This document shows positions 25,224 to 34,756 of a stretch of DNA of 64,000 nt, one piece after another. The stretch comes from Candidatus Kosakonia sp. 282A-S69. Its GTDB lineage: Bacteria; Pseudomonadota; Gammaproteobacteria; Enterobacterales; Enterobacteriaceae. The notes beneath the pieces are model-generated. The model saw only the letters and a list, made by a program, of their open reading frames with translations, did no database searches and was not told the DNA's origin. How positions within the stretch are numbered: the stretch's first letter is position 1; each line of letters starts with the position of its first letter. A program made the position numbers and the translations under genes. Where the stretch lies: the NCBI RefSeq assembly GCF_029433855.1, contig NZ_JAROAU010000001.1, forward strand, positions 807,089 through 871,088. The letters run 5' to 3'.

Positions 25224-26621
25224 TCAGATATGGCGTAGCGCTTCAACAATTGACACACGCGATGCGCGTCGTGCGGGCCACCAGGAAGAGAGTACGGTCA
25301 CCAGCAGCAGGGTGCCTGTGACGCTGGCCAGCATGCGCCACTCGCCCCAGATAGTGATGCGGATTGGCAGCGGCGCGGCCACGCCCGGCGGCTGCCATGT
25401 CATTCCGGAGCGGTTGATCAGCCAGGCCAGCGCCAGCGCGATAAGCACGCCAGAGATCGCGCCAATCGCCCCCAGCAGCGCCCCCTCGCTCAGGAACAGA
25501 CGCTGAATATCGCCACGCTTTAGCCCTACCGCGCGCAGGGTGCCGATCTCCACCGTGCGCTCCATCACGGCCATATTCATGGTGTTGCCGACGGTGAAGA
25601 GCGCAATACAGAGGATCAGCGCCAGCAGGAATGAGAAGATCTTGTCAAACATCGCCAGCACCTGGTTATAAAGCGGCTGTAGCTGAGTGAAGTCATACAC
25701 TGCCAGCGGTTCGCCGGAGAGCTTATTGGCGAAGATCTGTTGCAGGCGCGCCCGCGCGGCCTCCAACGCGTTGGTGCTGTGCAACTGAAGCAGGATCGCT
25801 GTCACGCCGGGCGTCTCCTGGCCAAAAAGCAGCTGCTGGGCCTGACGCAGGTGCAGGTTCACTACGGTGTCATCCAACTCGCGCGCCTGCTGCGGCTGGG
25901 TGCCCAGTACGTTAACGCGGACAATATTTGGCGCGCCGGCGGCGGAAGCGGCCAGCAGTTCAATATGCGATCCGGTGGCAGGCGGACGCGTATCTTGCGT
26001 GCGTTGCGATAGCTCAAGCAGATCGTCAGGCAGCGGGCTGGCGCTGTTCTCTCTTGGCTGCGGCGGCGCGCAGGGCTGATCTTTTACAAAATCACATAGC
26101 AGTAGTAGACGCGCCAGCCCGCGGCCAATCAGAGCGTCCTCCGGGTGGGTGCCGGTCAGCGGTTTGCGCACGATAAGATCAGCACCTATCTGATATTCAT
26201 CCCATTTATCGAGCTGCGCTTGCCCGATCGCTTCTGTGCCATAGATCAATACCGGACGTGAGGTACCGACCGCGTAGTGGCCCGCAAGGCCGGTCATGGA
26301 GAGGACCGGGGTGGTGACGGCGATCATCTTCTTCAGCACCGGATCGCGGATGAGAATATCGACGATTTGTTGATAGTTATGAATGCTGTAAAGCGCAGGG
26401 TTGCTGGTGCCATGCAGAAGGTAGTCCCGCTGCTGGATCTGCAGATGGCCCTTATCGCGCACAAAGGTGGTTTGTAGACTGTACTCAATCGACTGGTTAT
26501 AGCCTGCGAAAAGCAGGATGCCTATTGCCCCGATGACAATCGCGCAGAGGGTTGAGAGCGTACGTCGGCGGCTGCGCAGTAGGTTGCGCATTGCATGTTT
26601 GATCAGCGTTGTGGTTTGCAT
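25224..26621 (-). CDS. FtsX/LolCE-type ABC transporter permease
   Basis: 465 aa. An N-terminal MacB-type helix (about 20-42) precedes a large periplasmic domain (about 43-320), then three C-terminal helices with the FtsX signature (VGNTMNMAVMERTVEIGTLRAVG, then FLSEGALLGAIGAISGVLIALAL and SSWWPARRASRVSIVEALRHI). The periplasmic domain contains an inserted hydrophilic stretch with a Cys pair (LLLCDFVKDQPCAPPQP, then SASPLPDD). Only one permease is encoded, so it presumably works as a homodimer. This type moves substrates within the periplasm rather than across the membrane. Confidence 0.88.
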   Translation of the reverse strand: MQTTTLIKHAMRNLLRSRRRTLSTLCAIVIGAIGILLFAGYNQSIEYSLQTTFVRDKGHLQIQQRDYLLHGTSNPALYSIHNYQQIVDILIRDPVLKKMIAVTTPVLSMTGLAGHYAVGTSRPVLIYGTEAIGQAQLDKWDEYQIGADLIVRKPLTGTHPEDALIGRGLARLLLLCDFVKDQPCAPPQPRENSASPLPDDLLELSQRTQDTRPPATGSHIELLAASAAGAPNIVRVNVLGTQPQQARELDDTVVNLHLRQAQQLLFGQETPGVTAILLQLHSTNALEAARARLQQIFANKLSGEPLAVYDFTQLQPLYNQVLAMFDKIFSFLLALILCIALFTVGNTMNMAVMERTVEIGTLRAVGLKRGDIQRLFLSEGALLGAIGAISGVLIALALAWLINRSGMTWQPPGVAAPLPIRITIWGEWRMLASVTGTLLLVTVLSSWWPARRASRVSIVEALRHI

Positions 26622-26630
26622 TTTCTCCCC

Positions 26631-27314
26631 TTATGCCCTTGTCGGGCGCGTGACGCTGCCGTCATGCACCACATAGAGATCGTCCGCAGCGGCAATCACC
26701 TGCGGATCGTGGGAGGAGAAAACCACCGTCACGGCGTATTCACGCTGTAAATGGCGCAGCAGCTGCAAAATGGCGGCGCCGGTTTTACTGTCGAGGTTGG
26801 CTGTCGGTTCGTCGGCGACAATCAGCGCGGGACGGTGGATCAGCGCGCGGGCGATGGCAACGCGCTGGCGCTGACCGCCGGAGAGCTGGTTGGGCAGCGA
26901 GTCGGCTTTATGTGCCAGACCGACATTATCGAGCATCTCATCGATGCGCTGCTGGCGATACGCCGGGTTTTTATGCTGTATCAGCAGCGGAATTTCGACG
27001 TTCTCGCGCACGGTCAGCACCGGTATAAGGTTGAAGTTCTGGAAGATAAAACCGAGGTGGCGGGCGCGAAAGCTGCTGCACTGGTCGTCATCCAGCTCCG
27101 CCATCGGCTGGCCGGCAATCGTCAGATATCCGCTGTCGGGCCGATCGATGCCGCCGATTAAATTGAGTAGCGTTGTTTTGCCACTGCCCGATTGCCCGGA
27201 CAGGACGGTAAAGCGATTTGCTGCAATGTTGAGTGTGACGTCTCTAAGGGCATCAACCCACACCTGACCCAGTAAATATCTCTTACTGATGCCCTCCATT
27301 TCTACGGCCCACAT
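26631..27314 (-). CDS. LolD/MacB-type ABC transporter ATP-binding protein
   Basis: 227 aa. Walker [20 protein letters not shown]-loop [13 protein letters not shown], signature [15 protein letters not shown], Walker [14 protein letters not shown] and H-loop FSSHD are all intact. [16 protein letters not shown] and [17 protein letters not shown] are typical of the LolD/MacB/FtsE subgroup that pairs with FtsX-like permeases. ATG 27314 gives [16 protein letters not shown]; the ATG five codons later is also possible. First gene of the minus-strand operon; the permease starts 9 bp downstream. Confidence 0.93.
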   Translation of the reverse strand: MWAVEMEGISKRYLLGQVWVDALRDVTLNIAANRFTVLSGQSGSGKTTLLNLIGGIDRPDSGYLTIAGQPMAELDDDQCSSFRARHLGFIFQNFNLIPVLTVRENVEIPLLIQHKNPAYRQQRIDEMLDNVGLAHKADSLPNQLSGGQRQRVAIARALIHRPALIVADEPTANLDSKTGAAILQLLRHLQREYAVTVVFSSHDPQVIAAADDLYVVHDGSVTRPTRA

Positions 27315-27453
27315 GGTTCTCTTTTCCTTAGAGTAAATTCCTCTCAGGAGCGTATCCTAAAGCATGGTGGAGAGCATTGGATGGGGAGAATTGGCACTGC
27401 TGTACTGGAAAGGTCTGTTTTCAGATTTTTATTCAACGGCGTTGAGGCGATAA

Positions 27454-27480
27454 AAAAAGCCGACCCTGGGTCGGCTTTTT
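27454..27480 (-). terminator. Terminator downstream of tsx
   Basis: The arms aaaaagccgaccc and ggtcggcttttt form an almost perfect hairpin flanked by A and T runs on both sides. It lies 13 bp after the minus-strand tsx stop and marks the right boundary of the accessory block. Confidence 0.9.
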
Positions 27481-27492
27481 CAGAGAGCGGAA

Positions 27493-28377
27493 TCAGAAGT
27501 TGTAGCCGACCACCAGGTAGCCACCCCAGCCGGTAGAGCGGGCGCTGAAGTCGCCTGAGCCGAAGTTCAGGGTCGAATCATCTTTGAACTGACCGCCGTT
27601 ATGCCAGTAACGGGCAACAACGGAGTAGTGCCAGTGATCGTAGCTCAGCGCCAGGATGTGGCTGGACGCGATGGAATCGCTGGTGCGTTGTTGCTCGCCA
27701 TTGTTGTAGTAACGGCGATCGCCAAGCTTGGAGCCCCAGTCGAAGTTGGTGAAGCCGATATAGCTCAGCTGACCGCCCCACAGTGGGGTGATCGGCACAA
27801 AGTATTTCACTTTAAAGCGGTAACCGTCCCACTCGTTGGCGTTCTCTGCGCCATAGTTCTGCCACTGATATTTTGCATAGACGTTGAGGGAGAGGCTCAT
27901 CGGCAGGCCGGTGTCGATATCGGTGCCCAGACCCATATACCAGGTGCTCTGGCGACCAGCCGCATTACGGCCCATGTCGTAGATGTAGTTGTTGGCGAAG
28001 TACCACTCTTTGAACGGGCCGAAGCTCAGATCGGTGTTGGTCAGCTTATCAATCGAGAAGCGCGGTTCGATCTCCATAAACAGCGGCGAGCCGTGGTTCC
28101 AGATCCCCTTCGCGCCGGAGTTGCCGCCGAAGAAGACCGGCGCATCCAGGTAGCCGTAGAAGTCGAACCAATCTTTCTTGGCAAAGGCTTCATATTCCAG
28201 ATAGGTATCGTTACGCGGAATCGGCGAAAAACGAGTGTGATAGCTGCCTACCACGTTCACGCTCTGATGCCACCAGTCGGAGACAAATTCAGGTTTGCTG
28301 GTTTCCGCTGCGCTGGCAGAGAAAGAAGCGGTAAGCGCCAGTGCGGCACCGGCTGCGAGGATAATTTTTTTCATCAT
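27493..28377 (-). CDS. tsx: Nucleoside-specific outer-membrane channel Tsx
   Basis: 294 aa. Signal peptide about 1-23 ([12 protein letters not shown]). The mature protein begins near [18 protein letters not shown] and continues with [25 protein letters not shown], closely matching E. coli Tsx; the final strand [14 protein letters not shown] ends in Phe as in outer-membrane barrels. It is a 12-stranded channel for nucleosides and deoxynucleosides. Two adjacent ATGs (28377, 28374) can serve as start. Divergence from E. coli is concentrated in surface loops ([19 protein letters not shown]), as expected for a phage and colicin receptor. Confidence 0.96.
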   Translation of the reverse strand: MMKKIILAAGAALALTASFSASAAETSKPEFVSDWWHQSVNVVGSYHTRFSPIPRNDTYLEYEAFAKKDWFDFYGYLDAPVFFGGNSGAKGIWNHGSPLFMEIEPRFSIDKLTNTDLSFGPFKEWYFANNYIYDMGRNAAGRQSTWYMGLGTDIDTGLPMSLSLNVYAKYQWQNYGAENANEWDGYRFKVKYFVPITPLWGGQLSYIGFTNFDWGSKLGDRRYYNNGEQQRTSDSIASSHILALSYDHWHYSVVARYWHNGGQFKDDSTLNFGSGDFSARSTGWGGYLVVGYNF

Positions 28378-28458
28378 TACGCCACTGATTAAGATCCCAG
28401 ACGGGAGTGAAAGTAAGCACGCATTAAATTGCTAAATGTTTCATATTTCTGCGCGCCT

Positions 28459-28512
28459 ATTATAAGTATCCGCGCTCACAAAAATATGTGGTGTTTCACA
28501 TTATTGACATTT
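28459..28512 (-). promoter_or_regulatory. Candidate tsx promoter with a CRP-like half-site region
   Basis: On the minus strand a perfect -10 hexamer TATAAT (28459-28464) lies about 85 bp before the tsx ATG. Upstream are TTTTTGTGAGCG and TGTGAAACACCACATA, which resemble CRP binding half-sites. E. coli tsx is known to be controlled by CRP, CytR and DeoR. No obvious -35 is present, consistent with activator dependence. The assignment is by motif only. Confidence 0.5.
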
Positions 28513-28666
28513 ACGTAATCGATTGCGTTCACGTTTGCGTCTAATAAACGGCGGCGATTGTACTGACATTTATTGATAATGCCAATTGATGAATATCAAG
28601 GTTACAGAGTGGCTTAAAAAGCGAGCGGCGAAAGGGCGGGCGAGAGGTTCGCCCGCAGATGAGAGA

Positions 28667-29209
28667 TTACTGCACGTTCGCTGGCTGGATATCGTGAATG
28701 CGTACAAAGCCGAGTTGCTCAGGCGTGATGCCATTAAGCTGCAACGGAATGTCGACATCGCTCGGTGCCAGCGTGCTGGCCGGGGCGTTGATCAGCTGAT
28801 TTTGTACATTCACTTCCTGGTAGTTCTCGGTGGTGCCCTGTAGCTGACCATACTCAATGGTGCCGCTAAAGGCCGGAAGCGGATCGTTGGACTGGCCCTG
28901 AATGTGCAGCACAACGCGCGTTCCGGCTGCGTTTGGCGCCATATCTTTCAGCGACATACGCAGTGTGCCGATCTGGCTCTTCAGCAGCGCAGGCGTATTG
29001 GCTCCGGGCAGCAGGTAGGCGCCGCTGCCGGATTTGGCGTTAAGGCTGTTTTGCTGTGTGATTTTGACCGTCTCCTGGTTCAGCTTGCTCATCTCTTTAT
29101 TGAGCGTACTGACGCTTTGGTGGAGCTGGCGTACTTCGCTTTGCGGGGCGCAGGCGCTGAGGGTAAAAAGGCTTCCCAGCAACAGTGTTCTTAGGTAACG
29201 TCTTGTCAT
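28667..29209 (-). CDS. yajI: Lipoprotein YajI (DUF3251)
   Basis: 180 aa from ATG 29209; the in-frame extension to 29272 is rejected because the signal peptide MTRRYLRTLLLGSLFTLSAC begins here. The lipobox ends at Cys20. A coiled-coil-prone stretch (residues 25-60, EVRQLHQSVSTLNKEMSKLNQE) precedes the conserved domain with GTLRMSLKDMAPNAAGTRVVL. Function is unknown in E. coli as well. It lies between tsx and the divergent nrdR, the conserved position. Confidence 0.92.
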   Translation of the reverse strand: MTRRYLRTLLLGSLFTLSACAPQSEVRQLHQSVSTLNKEMSKLNQETVKITQQNSLNAKSGSGAYLLPGANTPALLKSQIGTLRMSLKDMAPNAAGTRVVLHIQGQSNDPLPAFSGTIEYGQLQGTTENYQEVNVQNQLINAPASTLAPSDVDIPLQLNGITPEQLGFVRIHDIQPANVQ

Positions 29210-29326
29210 TGCGTCTGTTTCCTTGAAGAGGAGGATCGCTGTAATGGTAGATCGCAACCGCGGCCTTGCCATCGATCCATTGTCTCAAAAAGGGTCTGCC
29301 TTTGTTGTCATGCCACTTCAGGTTAA

Positions 29327-29812
<486 letters not shown>

Positions 29813-29814
29813 TC

Positions 29815-30918
29815 ATGCAGGATGAAATCTACATGGCACGCGCGCTGAAACTGGCGCAGCGCGGCCGCTTTACCACCCATCCGAATCCGCGCGTCGGCTG
29901 CGTGATCGTCAACGAGGGCGAAATCGTCGGCGAAGGGTTTCACTACCGCGCCGGTGAGCCGCACGCCGAAGTGCATGCCCTGCGCATGGCAGGCGATCGC
30001 GCGCGCGGCGGCACCGCCTATGTGACGCTGGAGCCCTGCAGCCACCACGGGCGCACGCCGCCCTGCTGCGATGCGCTGATTGCCGCAGGGATCACGCGGG
30101 TCGTTGCCGCCATGCAGGATCCTAATCCGCAGGTTGCCGGGCGTGGCCTCTATCGTTTACAGCAGGCCGGGGTTGACGTGAGCCACGGCCTGATGATGAG
30201 CGAGGCCGAAGCGCTGAATAAGGGCTTTCTCAAGCGTATGCGCACCGGTTTCCCCTATGTTCAGCTGAAACTCGGCGCGTCGCTGGATGGGCGCACGGCG
30301 ATGGCGAGCGGCGAGAGCCAGTGGATCACCTCGGCGCAGGCGCGCCGCGACGTGCAACAGCTGCGCGCGCAGAGCCATGCCATTCTCAGCAGCAGCGCAA
30401 CGGTGCTGGCGGACGATCCGGCGCTGACGGTGCGCTGGAAAGAGTTAAACAGCGATGCGCAGGCGCGTTATCCCGAAGCGGATCTGCGCCAGCCGCTGCG
30501 AATTATTATCGACAGCCAGAACCGCGTGACGCCGCAGCATAAGGTTGTCAGCCAGCCGGGTGAGACCTGGTTTGCACGCACCAAGGCCGATACGCGCGCG
30601 TGGCCAGAGGGCGTGCGCGAAGTCATCGTGCCGGAGCATAACGGCCATGCCGATCTGGTGATGCTGATGATGATGCTCGGTAAACAGCAGATCAACAGCA
30701 TCTGGGTTGAGGCGGGCGCGCAGCTTGCCGGCGCGCTGCTCAACGCGGGCCTGGTTGATGAACTGGTGGTCTATCTTGCGCCTAAACTGTTAGGCAGCGA
30801 TGCGCGGGGTCTGTGTCATCTGCCGGGATTGACGGCGCTTACCGATGCGCCGCGCTTTAATTTCAGTGAGATACGGCAGGTTGGCCCTGATGTTTGCCTG
30901 CACCTCACCAACGCCTGA
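29815..30918 (+). CDS. ribD: Riboflavin biosynthesis deaminase/reductase RibD
   Basis: 367 aa, the same as E. coli. Bifunctional: the N-terminal deaminase (about 1-145) has PHAEVHAL and EPCSHHGRTPPCCDALI zinc-binding motifs; the C-terminal reductase (about 146-367) has LKLGASLDGRTA and WVEAGAQLAGALL. ATG 29815 gives MQDEIYMARALKLAQRG, the family start; the TTG at 29809 is unlikely. It converts the GTP cyclohydrolase II product to the pyrimidine precursor used by RibE. It follows nrdR by 2 bp. Confidence 0.96.
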   Translation: MQDEIYMARALKLAQRGRFTTHPNPRVGCVIVNEGEIVGEGFHYRAGEPHAEVHALRMAGDRARGGTAYVTLEPCSHHGRTPPCCDALIAAGITRVVAAMQDPNPQVAGRGLYRLQQAGVDVSHGLMMSEAEALNKGFLKRMRTGFPYVQLKLGASLDGRTAMASGESQWITSAQARRDVQQLRAQSHAILSSSATVLADDPALTVRWKELNSDAQARYPEADLRQPLRIIIDSQNRVTPQHKVVSQPGETWFARTKADTRAWPEGVREVIVPEHNGHADLVMLMMMLGKQQINSIWVEAGAQLAGALLNAGLVDELVVYLAPKLLGSDARGLCHLPGLTALTDAPRFNFSEIRQVGPDVCLHLTNA

Positions 30919-31007
30919 AGCCTGCTGTAAAAGGGAAGCAGCGCGTTAAATAGTATGCTAAAATCCGCCCCCCTGCGGGGTCCGAACTGAACCTGTGAAG
31001 GAAGTGT

Positions 31008-31478
31008 ATGAACATTATTGAAGCCAACGTTGCTGCTCCGGACGCTCGCGTCGCCATCACCATTGCGCGTTTCAACAACTTTATCAATGACAGTCTGCTG
31101 GAAGGCGCGGTCGATGCCCTGAAACGTATTGGTCAGGTGCAGGACGATAACATCACCGTCGTGTGGGTTCCGGGCGCTTACGAGCTGCCGCTGGCCGCAG
31201 GCGAGCTGGCTAAAACCGGCAAATATGACGCAGTTATTGCGCTCGGCACCGTGATTCGCGGCGGCACTGCGCACTTTGAGTATGTGGCAGGTGGTGCAAG
31301 TAACGGCCTGGCGCATGTCGCTCAGGAGAGCGCCATTCCGGTCGCTTTCGGCGTGCTCACCACAGAAAGTATTGAACAGGCCATCGAACGCGCTGGCACC
31401 AAAGCCGGTAATAAAGGTGCGGAAGCCGCACTGACCGCGCTTGAAATGATTAATGTATTGAAAGCCATCAAGGCTTGA
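31008..31478 (+). CDS. ribE: 6,7-dimethyl-8-ribityllumazine synthase RibE (RibH)
   Basis: 156 aa, almost identical to E. coli lumazine synthase. It condenses the RibD-derived pyrimidine with dihydroxybutanone phosphate. Substrate-site motifs [29 protein letters not shown] and [17 protein letters not shown] are intact. AAGGAAG sits six bases before ATG 31008. It lies between ribD and nusB with gaps of 89 and 19 bp. The homohexamer/icosahedral assembly seen in the family is likely. Confidence 0.97.
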   Translation: MNIIEANVAAPDARVAITIARFNNFINDSLLEGAVDALKRIGQVQDDNITVVWVPGAYELPLAAGELAKTGKYDAVIALGTVIRGGTAHFEYVAGGASNGLAHVAQESAIPVAFGVLTTESIEQAIERAGTKAGNKGAEAALTALEMINVLKAIKA

Positions 31479-31497
31479 ATTTTGTAAGGGGAATTAC

Positions 31498-31917
31498 GTG
31501 AAACCTGCTGCTCGTCGCCGCGCCCGTGAGTGTGCCGTTCAGGCGCTTTACTCCTGGCAGTTGTCCCAGAACGACATCACTGATGTTGAATACCAGTTCC
31601 TGGCGGAACAGGACGTGAAAGATGTTGACGTCGTGTACTTCCGTGAACTGTTGAACGGAGTGGCGACTAATAGCGCATATCTCGATGGCCTGATGAAGCC
31701 ATACCTCTCCCGTCTGCTCGAAGAGCTGGGTCAGGTTGAGAAAGCGGTATTGCGTATCGCGCTGTTCGAACTCTCTAAACGTGATGATGTGCCCTACAAA
31801 GTGGCGATCAACGAAGCTATCGAACTGGCTAAAACCTTTGGCGCTGAAGACAGCCATAAGTTTGTGAACGGCGTGCTGGATAAAGCCGCACCTGCGATCC
31901 GTCCCCATAAGAAGTGA
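31498..31917 (+). CDS. nusB: Transcription antitermination protein NusB
   Basis: 139 aa with GTG start 31498 and AAGGGGA upstream. All-helical RNA-binding protein that, with NusE, binds boxA in rRNA leaders and in lambda nut sites. The opening [22 protein letters not shown] and the [22 protein letters not shown] block match E. coli closely. Its position between ribE and thiL is conserved. Confidence 0.97.
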   Translation: MKPAARRRARECAVQALYSWQLSQNDITDVEYQFLAEQDVKDVDVVYFRELLNGVATNSAYLDGLMKPYLSRLLEELGQVEKAVLRIALFELSKRDDVPYKVAINEAIELAKTFGAEDSHKFVNGVLDKAAPAIRPHKK

Positions 31918-31921
31918 TCCG

Positions 31922-31976
31922 CAAGCCGGTGACGGGCGATGCTTTCAGCGCGCCAGTCCCGGCTTTTTCTTTTTTC
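31922..31976 (+). terminator. Weak hairpin between nusB and thiL
   Basis: The arms aagccgg and ccggctt, about 30 bases apart, are followed by a T-rich stretch (tttttcttttttc) before the thiL ribosome binding site. It may attenuate transcription into thiL. The loop is long and the stem short, so this is tentative. Confidence 0.4.
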
Positions 31977-31992
31977 TACAGAGGAATAACGT

Positions 31993-32970
31993 ATGGCATG
32001 CGGTGAATTCTCCCTGATTGCCCGTTATTTTGACCGCGTACGAACTTCACGTCGCGACGTCGAAACCGGTATCGGTGACGATTGTGCGCTGCTCAATGTC
32101 CCCGAAAAACAGACCCTGGCGATCAGCGTCGACACGCTGGTGGCGGGTAACCATTTTCTTCCCGATATCGATCCTGCCGATCTGGCCTGGAAAGCCATGG
32201 CGTCCAATCTCAGCGATTTGGCGGCGATGGGGGCCGATCCTGCCTGGCTGACGCTGGCGTTAACGCTGCCAGAGGCCGACGAAGCGTGGCTGCAGGCCTT
32301 CAGTGACAGTCTGTTTGAGCAAATAAGCTACTACGATATGCAGCTTATCGGCGGCGATACCACCCGCGGGCCGCTGTCGATGACTATTGGTATTCACGGC
32401 TACGTGCCGGCAGGCCGCGCGATGAAGCGCTCCGGCGCGAAGCCGGGCGACTGGATCTATGTCACCGGTACGCCGGGCGACAGCGCCGCAGGGCTGGCGA
32501 TTTTGCAAAACCGTTTATCCATCAGCGACAGCGACGATGCCGCTTACCTGAAAAAGCGCCATCTGCGCCCGACGCCGCGCGTGCTGCAGGGCCAGGCGCT
32601 GCGTAACCTGGCAAGCTCGGCCATCGATCTCTCTGACGGTCTGATCTCCGATTTGGGGCATATTTTGAAAGCGAGCGGTTTTGGTGCGCGGATCGACCTT
32701 GATGCGATACCGTTATCGGATGCCTTGCGTCGGCACGTCGAGCCGGATCAGGCGCTGCGCTGGGCATTGTCCGGTGGAGAGGATTATGAACTCTGCTTTA
32801 CCGTACCTGAGCTGAACCGCGGCGCGCTGGATGTGGCGATTGGTCAGCTGGGCGCGCCGTTTACCTGCATCGGGCAGATGGGCGCGGACGGGGAGGGGCT
32901 TTACTTCACTCGCGAGGGAAAAGCCGTCACCCTCGACTGGAAAGGATATGACCATTTTGCCGCGCACTAA
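31993..32970 (+). CDS. thiL: Thiamine-monophosphate kinase ThiL
   Basis: 325 aa. It phosphorylates thiamine phosphate to the active cofactor thiamine diphosphate. The AIR-synthase-like N-domain carries [12 protein letters not shown] and DTLVAGNHF; the Asp-rich metal sites continue at [11 protein letters not shown] and [12 protein letters not shown]. The C-domain contains [16 protein letters not shown] and [11 protein letters not shown] 31993 has GAGGAA upstream. Its 3' end overlaps pgpA by 23 bp, the same coupling as in E. coli. Confidence 0.96.
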   Translation: MACGEFSLIARYFDRVRTSRRDVETGIGDDCALLNVPEKQTLAISVDTLVAGNHFLPDIDPADLAWKAMASNLSDLAAMGADPAWLTLALTLPEADEAWLQAFSDSLFEQISYYDMQLIGGDTTRGPLSMTIGIHGYVPAGRAMKRSGAKPGDWIYVTGTPGDSAAGLAILQNRLSISDSDDAAYLKKRHLRPTPRVLQGQALRNLASSAIDLSDGLISDLGHILKASGFGARIDLDAIPLSDALRRHVEPDQALRWALSGGEDYELCFTVPELNRGALDVAIGQLGAPFTCIGQMGADGEGLYFTREGKAVTLDWKGYDHFAAH

Positions 32971-33469
32971 AGATAAAGATATCGCCAAAAGCCGTCTCAA
33001 TCTTCGTAACCCCTGGCACCTGCTGGCGACCGGATTTGGCAGCGGTTTGATTCCGTTTATGCCCGGCACCATGGGTTCGCTGGCGGCGATCCCCTTCTGG
33101 TGGCTAATGACCTTCCTGCCCTGGCAGCTCTATTCGCTGCTGGTGATGCTGGGTATCTCGCTGGGTGTCTATCTCTGCCATCAGACGGCAAAAGATATGG
33201 GCGTGCACGATCACGGCAGTATCGTCTGGGATGAGTTTATCGGGATGTGGATCACCCTGATGGCACTGCCCACCAGCGACTGGCAGTGGGTGGCGGTGGG
33301 GTTTGTGCTGTTCCGCATTCTGGATATCTGGAAACCGTGGCCGATCCGCTGGTTTGATCGTAATGTGCACGGCGGCATGGGGATTATGGTCGACGATATC
33401 GTCGCCGGGATCGTTGCCGCCGGGCTGCTCTACTGGATTGGTCACCACTGGCCGATTGGGCTGATTTAG
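32948..33469 (+). CDS. pgpA: Phosphatidylglycerophosphatase A
   Basis: 173 aa from ATG 32948, inside the end of thiL; longer in-frame readings are thiL shadow. It dephosphorylates phosphatidylglycerophosphate in the inner membrane. The motif [12 protein letters not shown], helices around [17 protein letters not shown], and the Asp/Glu active-site block [12 protein letters not shown] with [12 protein letters not shown] are intact. GGATATGA precedes the start. The last gene of the operon; a REP cluster follows. Confidence 0.95.
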   Translation: MTILPRTKDKDIAKSRLNLRNPWHLLATGFGSGLIPFMPGTMGSLAAIPFWWLMTFLPWQLYSLLVMLGISLGVYLCHQTAKDMGVHDHGSIVWDEFIGMWITLMALPTSDWQWVAVGFVLFRILDIWKPWPIRWFDRNVHGGMGIMVDDIVAGIVAAGLLYWIGHHWPIGLI

Positions 33470-33487
33470 CGGCACCAGGCTACGTCG

Positions 33488-33701
33488 AAGTGCCTGATGG
33501 CGCTCCGCTTATCAGGCCTACGCTTGCTGATTTGTATGTGAATACGGTGAAATGCCTGATGGCGCTGCGCTTATCAGGCCTACGATTCCGGATTTGTATG
33601 TGGATGCGGTGGAAATGCCTGATGGCGCTGCGCTTATCCGGCCTACAGTGCCGGATTCACATCCGGGCGTAAGCCGGATAAGGCGCAAGCCGCCATCCGG
33701 C
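33488..33701. repeat. Cluster of four REP elements between pgpA and yajO
   Basis: Three same-orientation REPs of the form gcctgatggcgct, gcgcttatcaggcctac begin at 33492, 33554 and 33617 with a period near 62 bp; spacers share gatttgtatgtg. A fourth in the opposite orientation (gccggataaggcg, cgccatccggc) is at 33673-33701. This is a BIME placed between convergent genes, a common location. The first two carry tatcagg instead of tatccgg. Confidence 0.9.
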
Positions 33702-33720
33702 ACACCATCCGCGTTGTGCA

Positions 33721-34695
33721 CTACTTAAACCCCACCACCGGGTGCTGTTTGTAGGGCGTCTCCAGCTCGGCAATCTGCTCTGGCTTCAGCGTCAACTCTA
33801 CCGCGCCCAGAAGCTCTTCCAACTGATCCCCACGCGACGCGCCAATAATCGGTGCGGCAATGCCCGGCTTGCTTAACAGCCATGCCAGCGCCACCTGTGC
33901 ACGTGAAGCGCCCAGCTCATCTGCCACGCTCGCCAGACGCTCGGCGATCAGCGCATCGTTGGCATCCGTTTCGCTATACAGCGTTTTGCCAAACTCATCG
34001 GAGACCAGACGGGCGGTGGTTTCCCCCCACGGGCGGGTCAAACGTCCACGGGCCAGCGGGCTCCACGGGATAATCGCCACGCCCTCTTTGTAGCAGAGTG
34101 GCAGCATCTCGCGCTCTTCTTCACGATAGATAAGGTTGTAGTGGTTTTGCATGGTGACAAAGCGCGCCCAGCCGTGCTGCTCCTGCAAGGCAAGCGCCTG
34201 CGCAAACTGGCTGGCGTGCATGGAAGAAGCGCCGATATAGCGCGCTTTACCCGCTTTCACCACATCGTTCAGCGCTTCCAGCGTCTCTTCAATCGGTGTG
34301 TTGTAGTCCCAGCGGTGGATTTGCAGCAGATCGACATACTCCATGCCGAGGCGCTGCAGGCTGTCATCAATGGAGCGCAGGATCTGCGCGCGGGAGAGGC
34401 CTTCCGCCAGATCGCCGACCTGATGGTAAACCTTGGTGGCAACAACGACTTCATCGCGGCGGGCGAAATCGCGCAGCGCGCGGCCAACGATCTCTTCACT
34501 GCTGCCGTCGGAGTAGCTGTTGGCAGTATCAAAAAAGTTAATCCCGCCCTCCAGCGCGCGTTGGATAATCGGGCGGCTGCTCTCTTCCGGCAGCGTCCAG
34601 GCATGCTTACCCCGGTCCGGCTCGCCAAAGGTCATACAGCCAAGGCAAAGGCGGGAGACCCTGAGCTCTGTTTTCCCTAATGTGTTGTATTGCAT
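33721..34695 (-). CDS. yajO: Aldo/keto reductase YajO
   Basis: 324 aa from ATG 34695, matching the E. coli start MQYNTLGKTELRVSRLCLG; a longer frame to 34716 adds seven residues. An AKR fold with NADPH: catalytic residues lie in FFDTANSYSDG (Asp, Tyr), ATKVYHQVG (Lys) and LLQIHRWD (His). YajO has been linked to making a thiamine/xylulose-derived intermediate in E. coli; the physiological role is not certain. It is next to dxs, as expected. Confidence 0.94.
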   Translation of the reverse strand: MQYNTLGKTELRVSRLCLGCMTFGEPDRGKHAWTLPEESSRPIIQRALEGGINFFDTANSYSDGSSEEIVGRALRDFARRDEVVVATKVYHQVGDLAEGLSRAQILRSIDDSLQRLGMEYVDLLQIHRWDYNTPIEETLEALNDVVKAGKARYIGASSMHASQFAQALALQEQHGWARFVTMQNHYNLIYREEEREMLPLCYKEGVAIIPWSPLARGRLTRPWGETTARLVSDEFGKTLYSETDANDALIAERLASVADELGASRAQVALAWLLSKPGIAAPIIGASRGDQLEELLGAVELTLKPEQIAELETPYKQHPVVGFK

Positions 34696-34756
34696 GGTTC
34701 CACTCCTGCTGTTCACGAATTACGCTTAAGCATAGCAGGAGCGGAAAAGGGCGGAA

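Noticed and set aside
6713-27453. Prophage or integrative element
   Set aside because: No integrase, phage structural genes, tRNA target or flanking direct repeats are visible at the borders.
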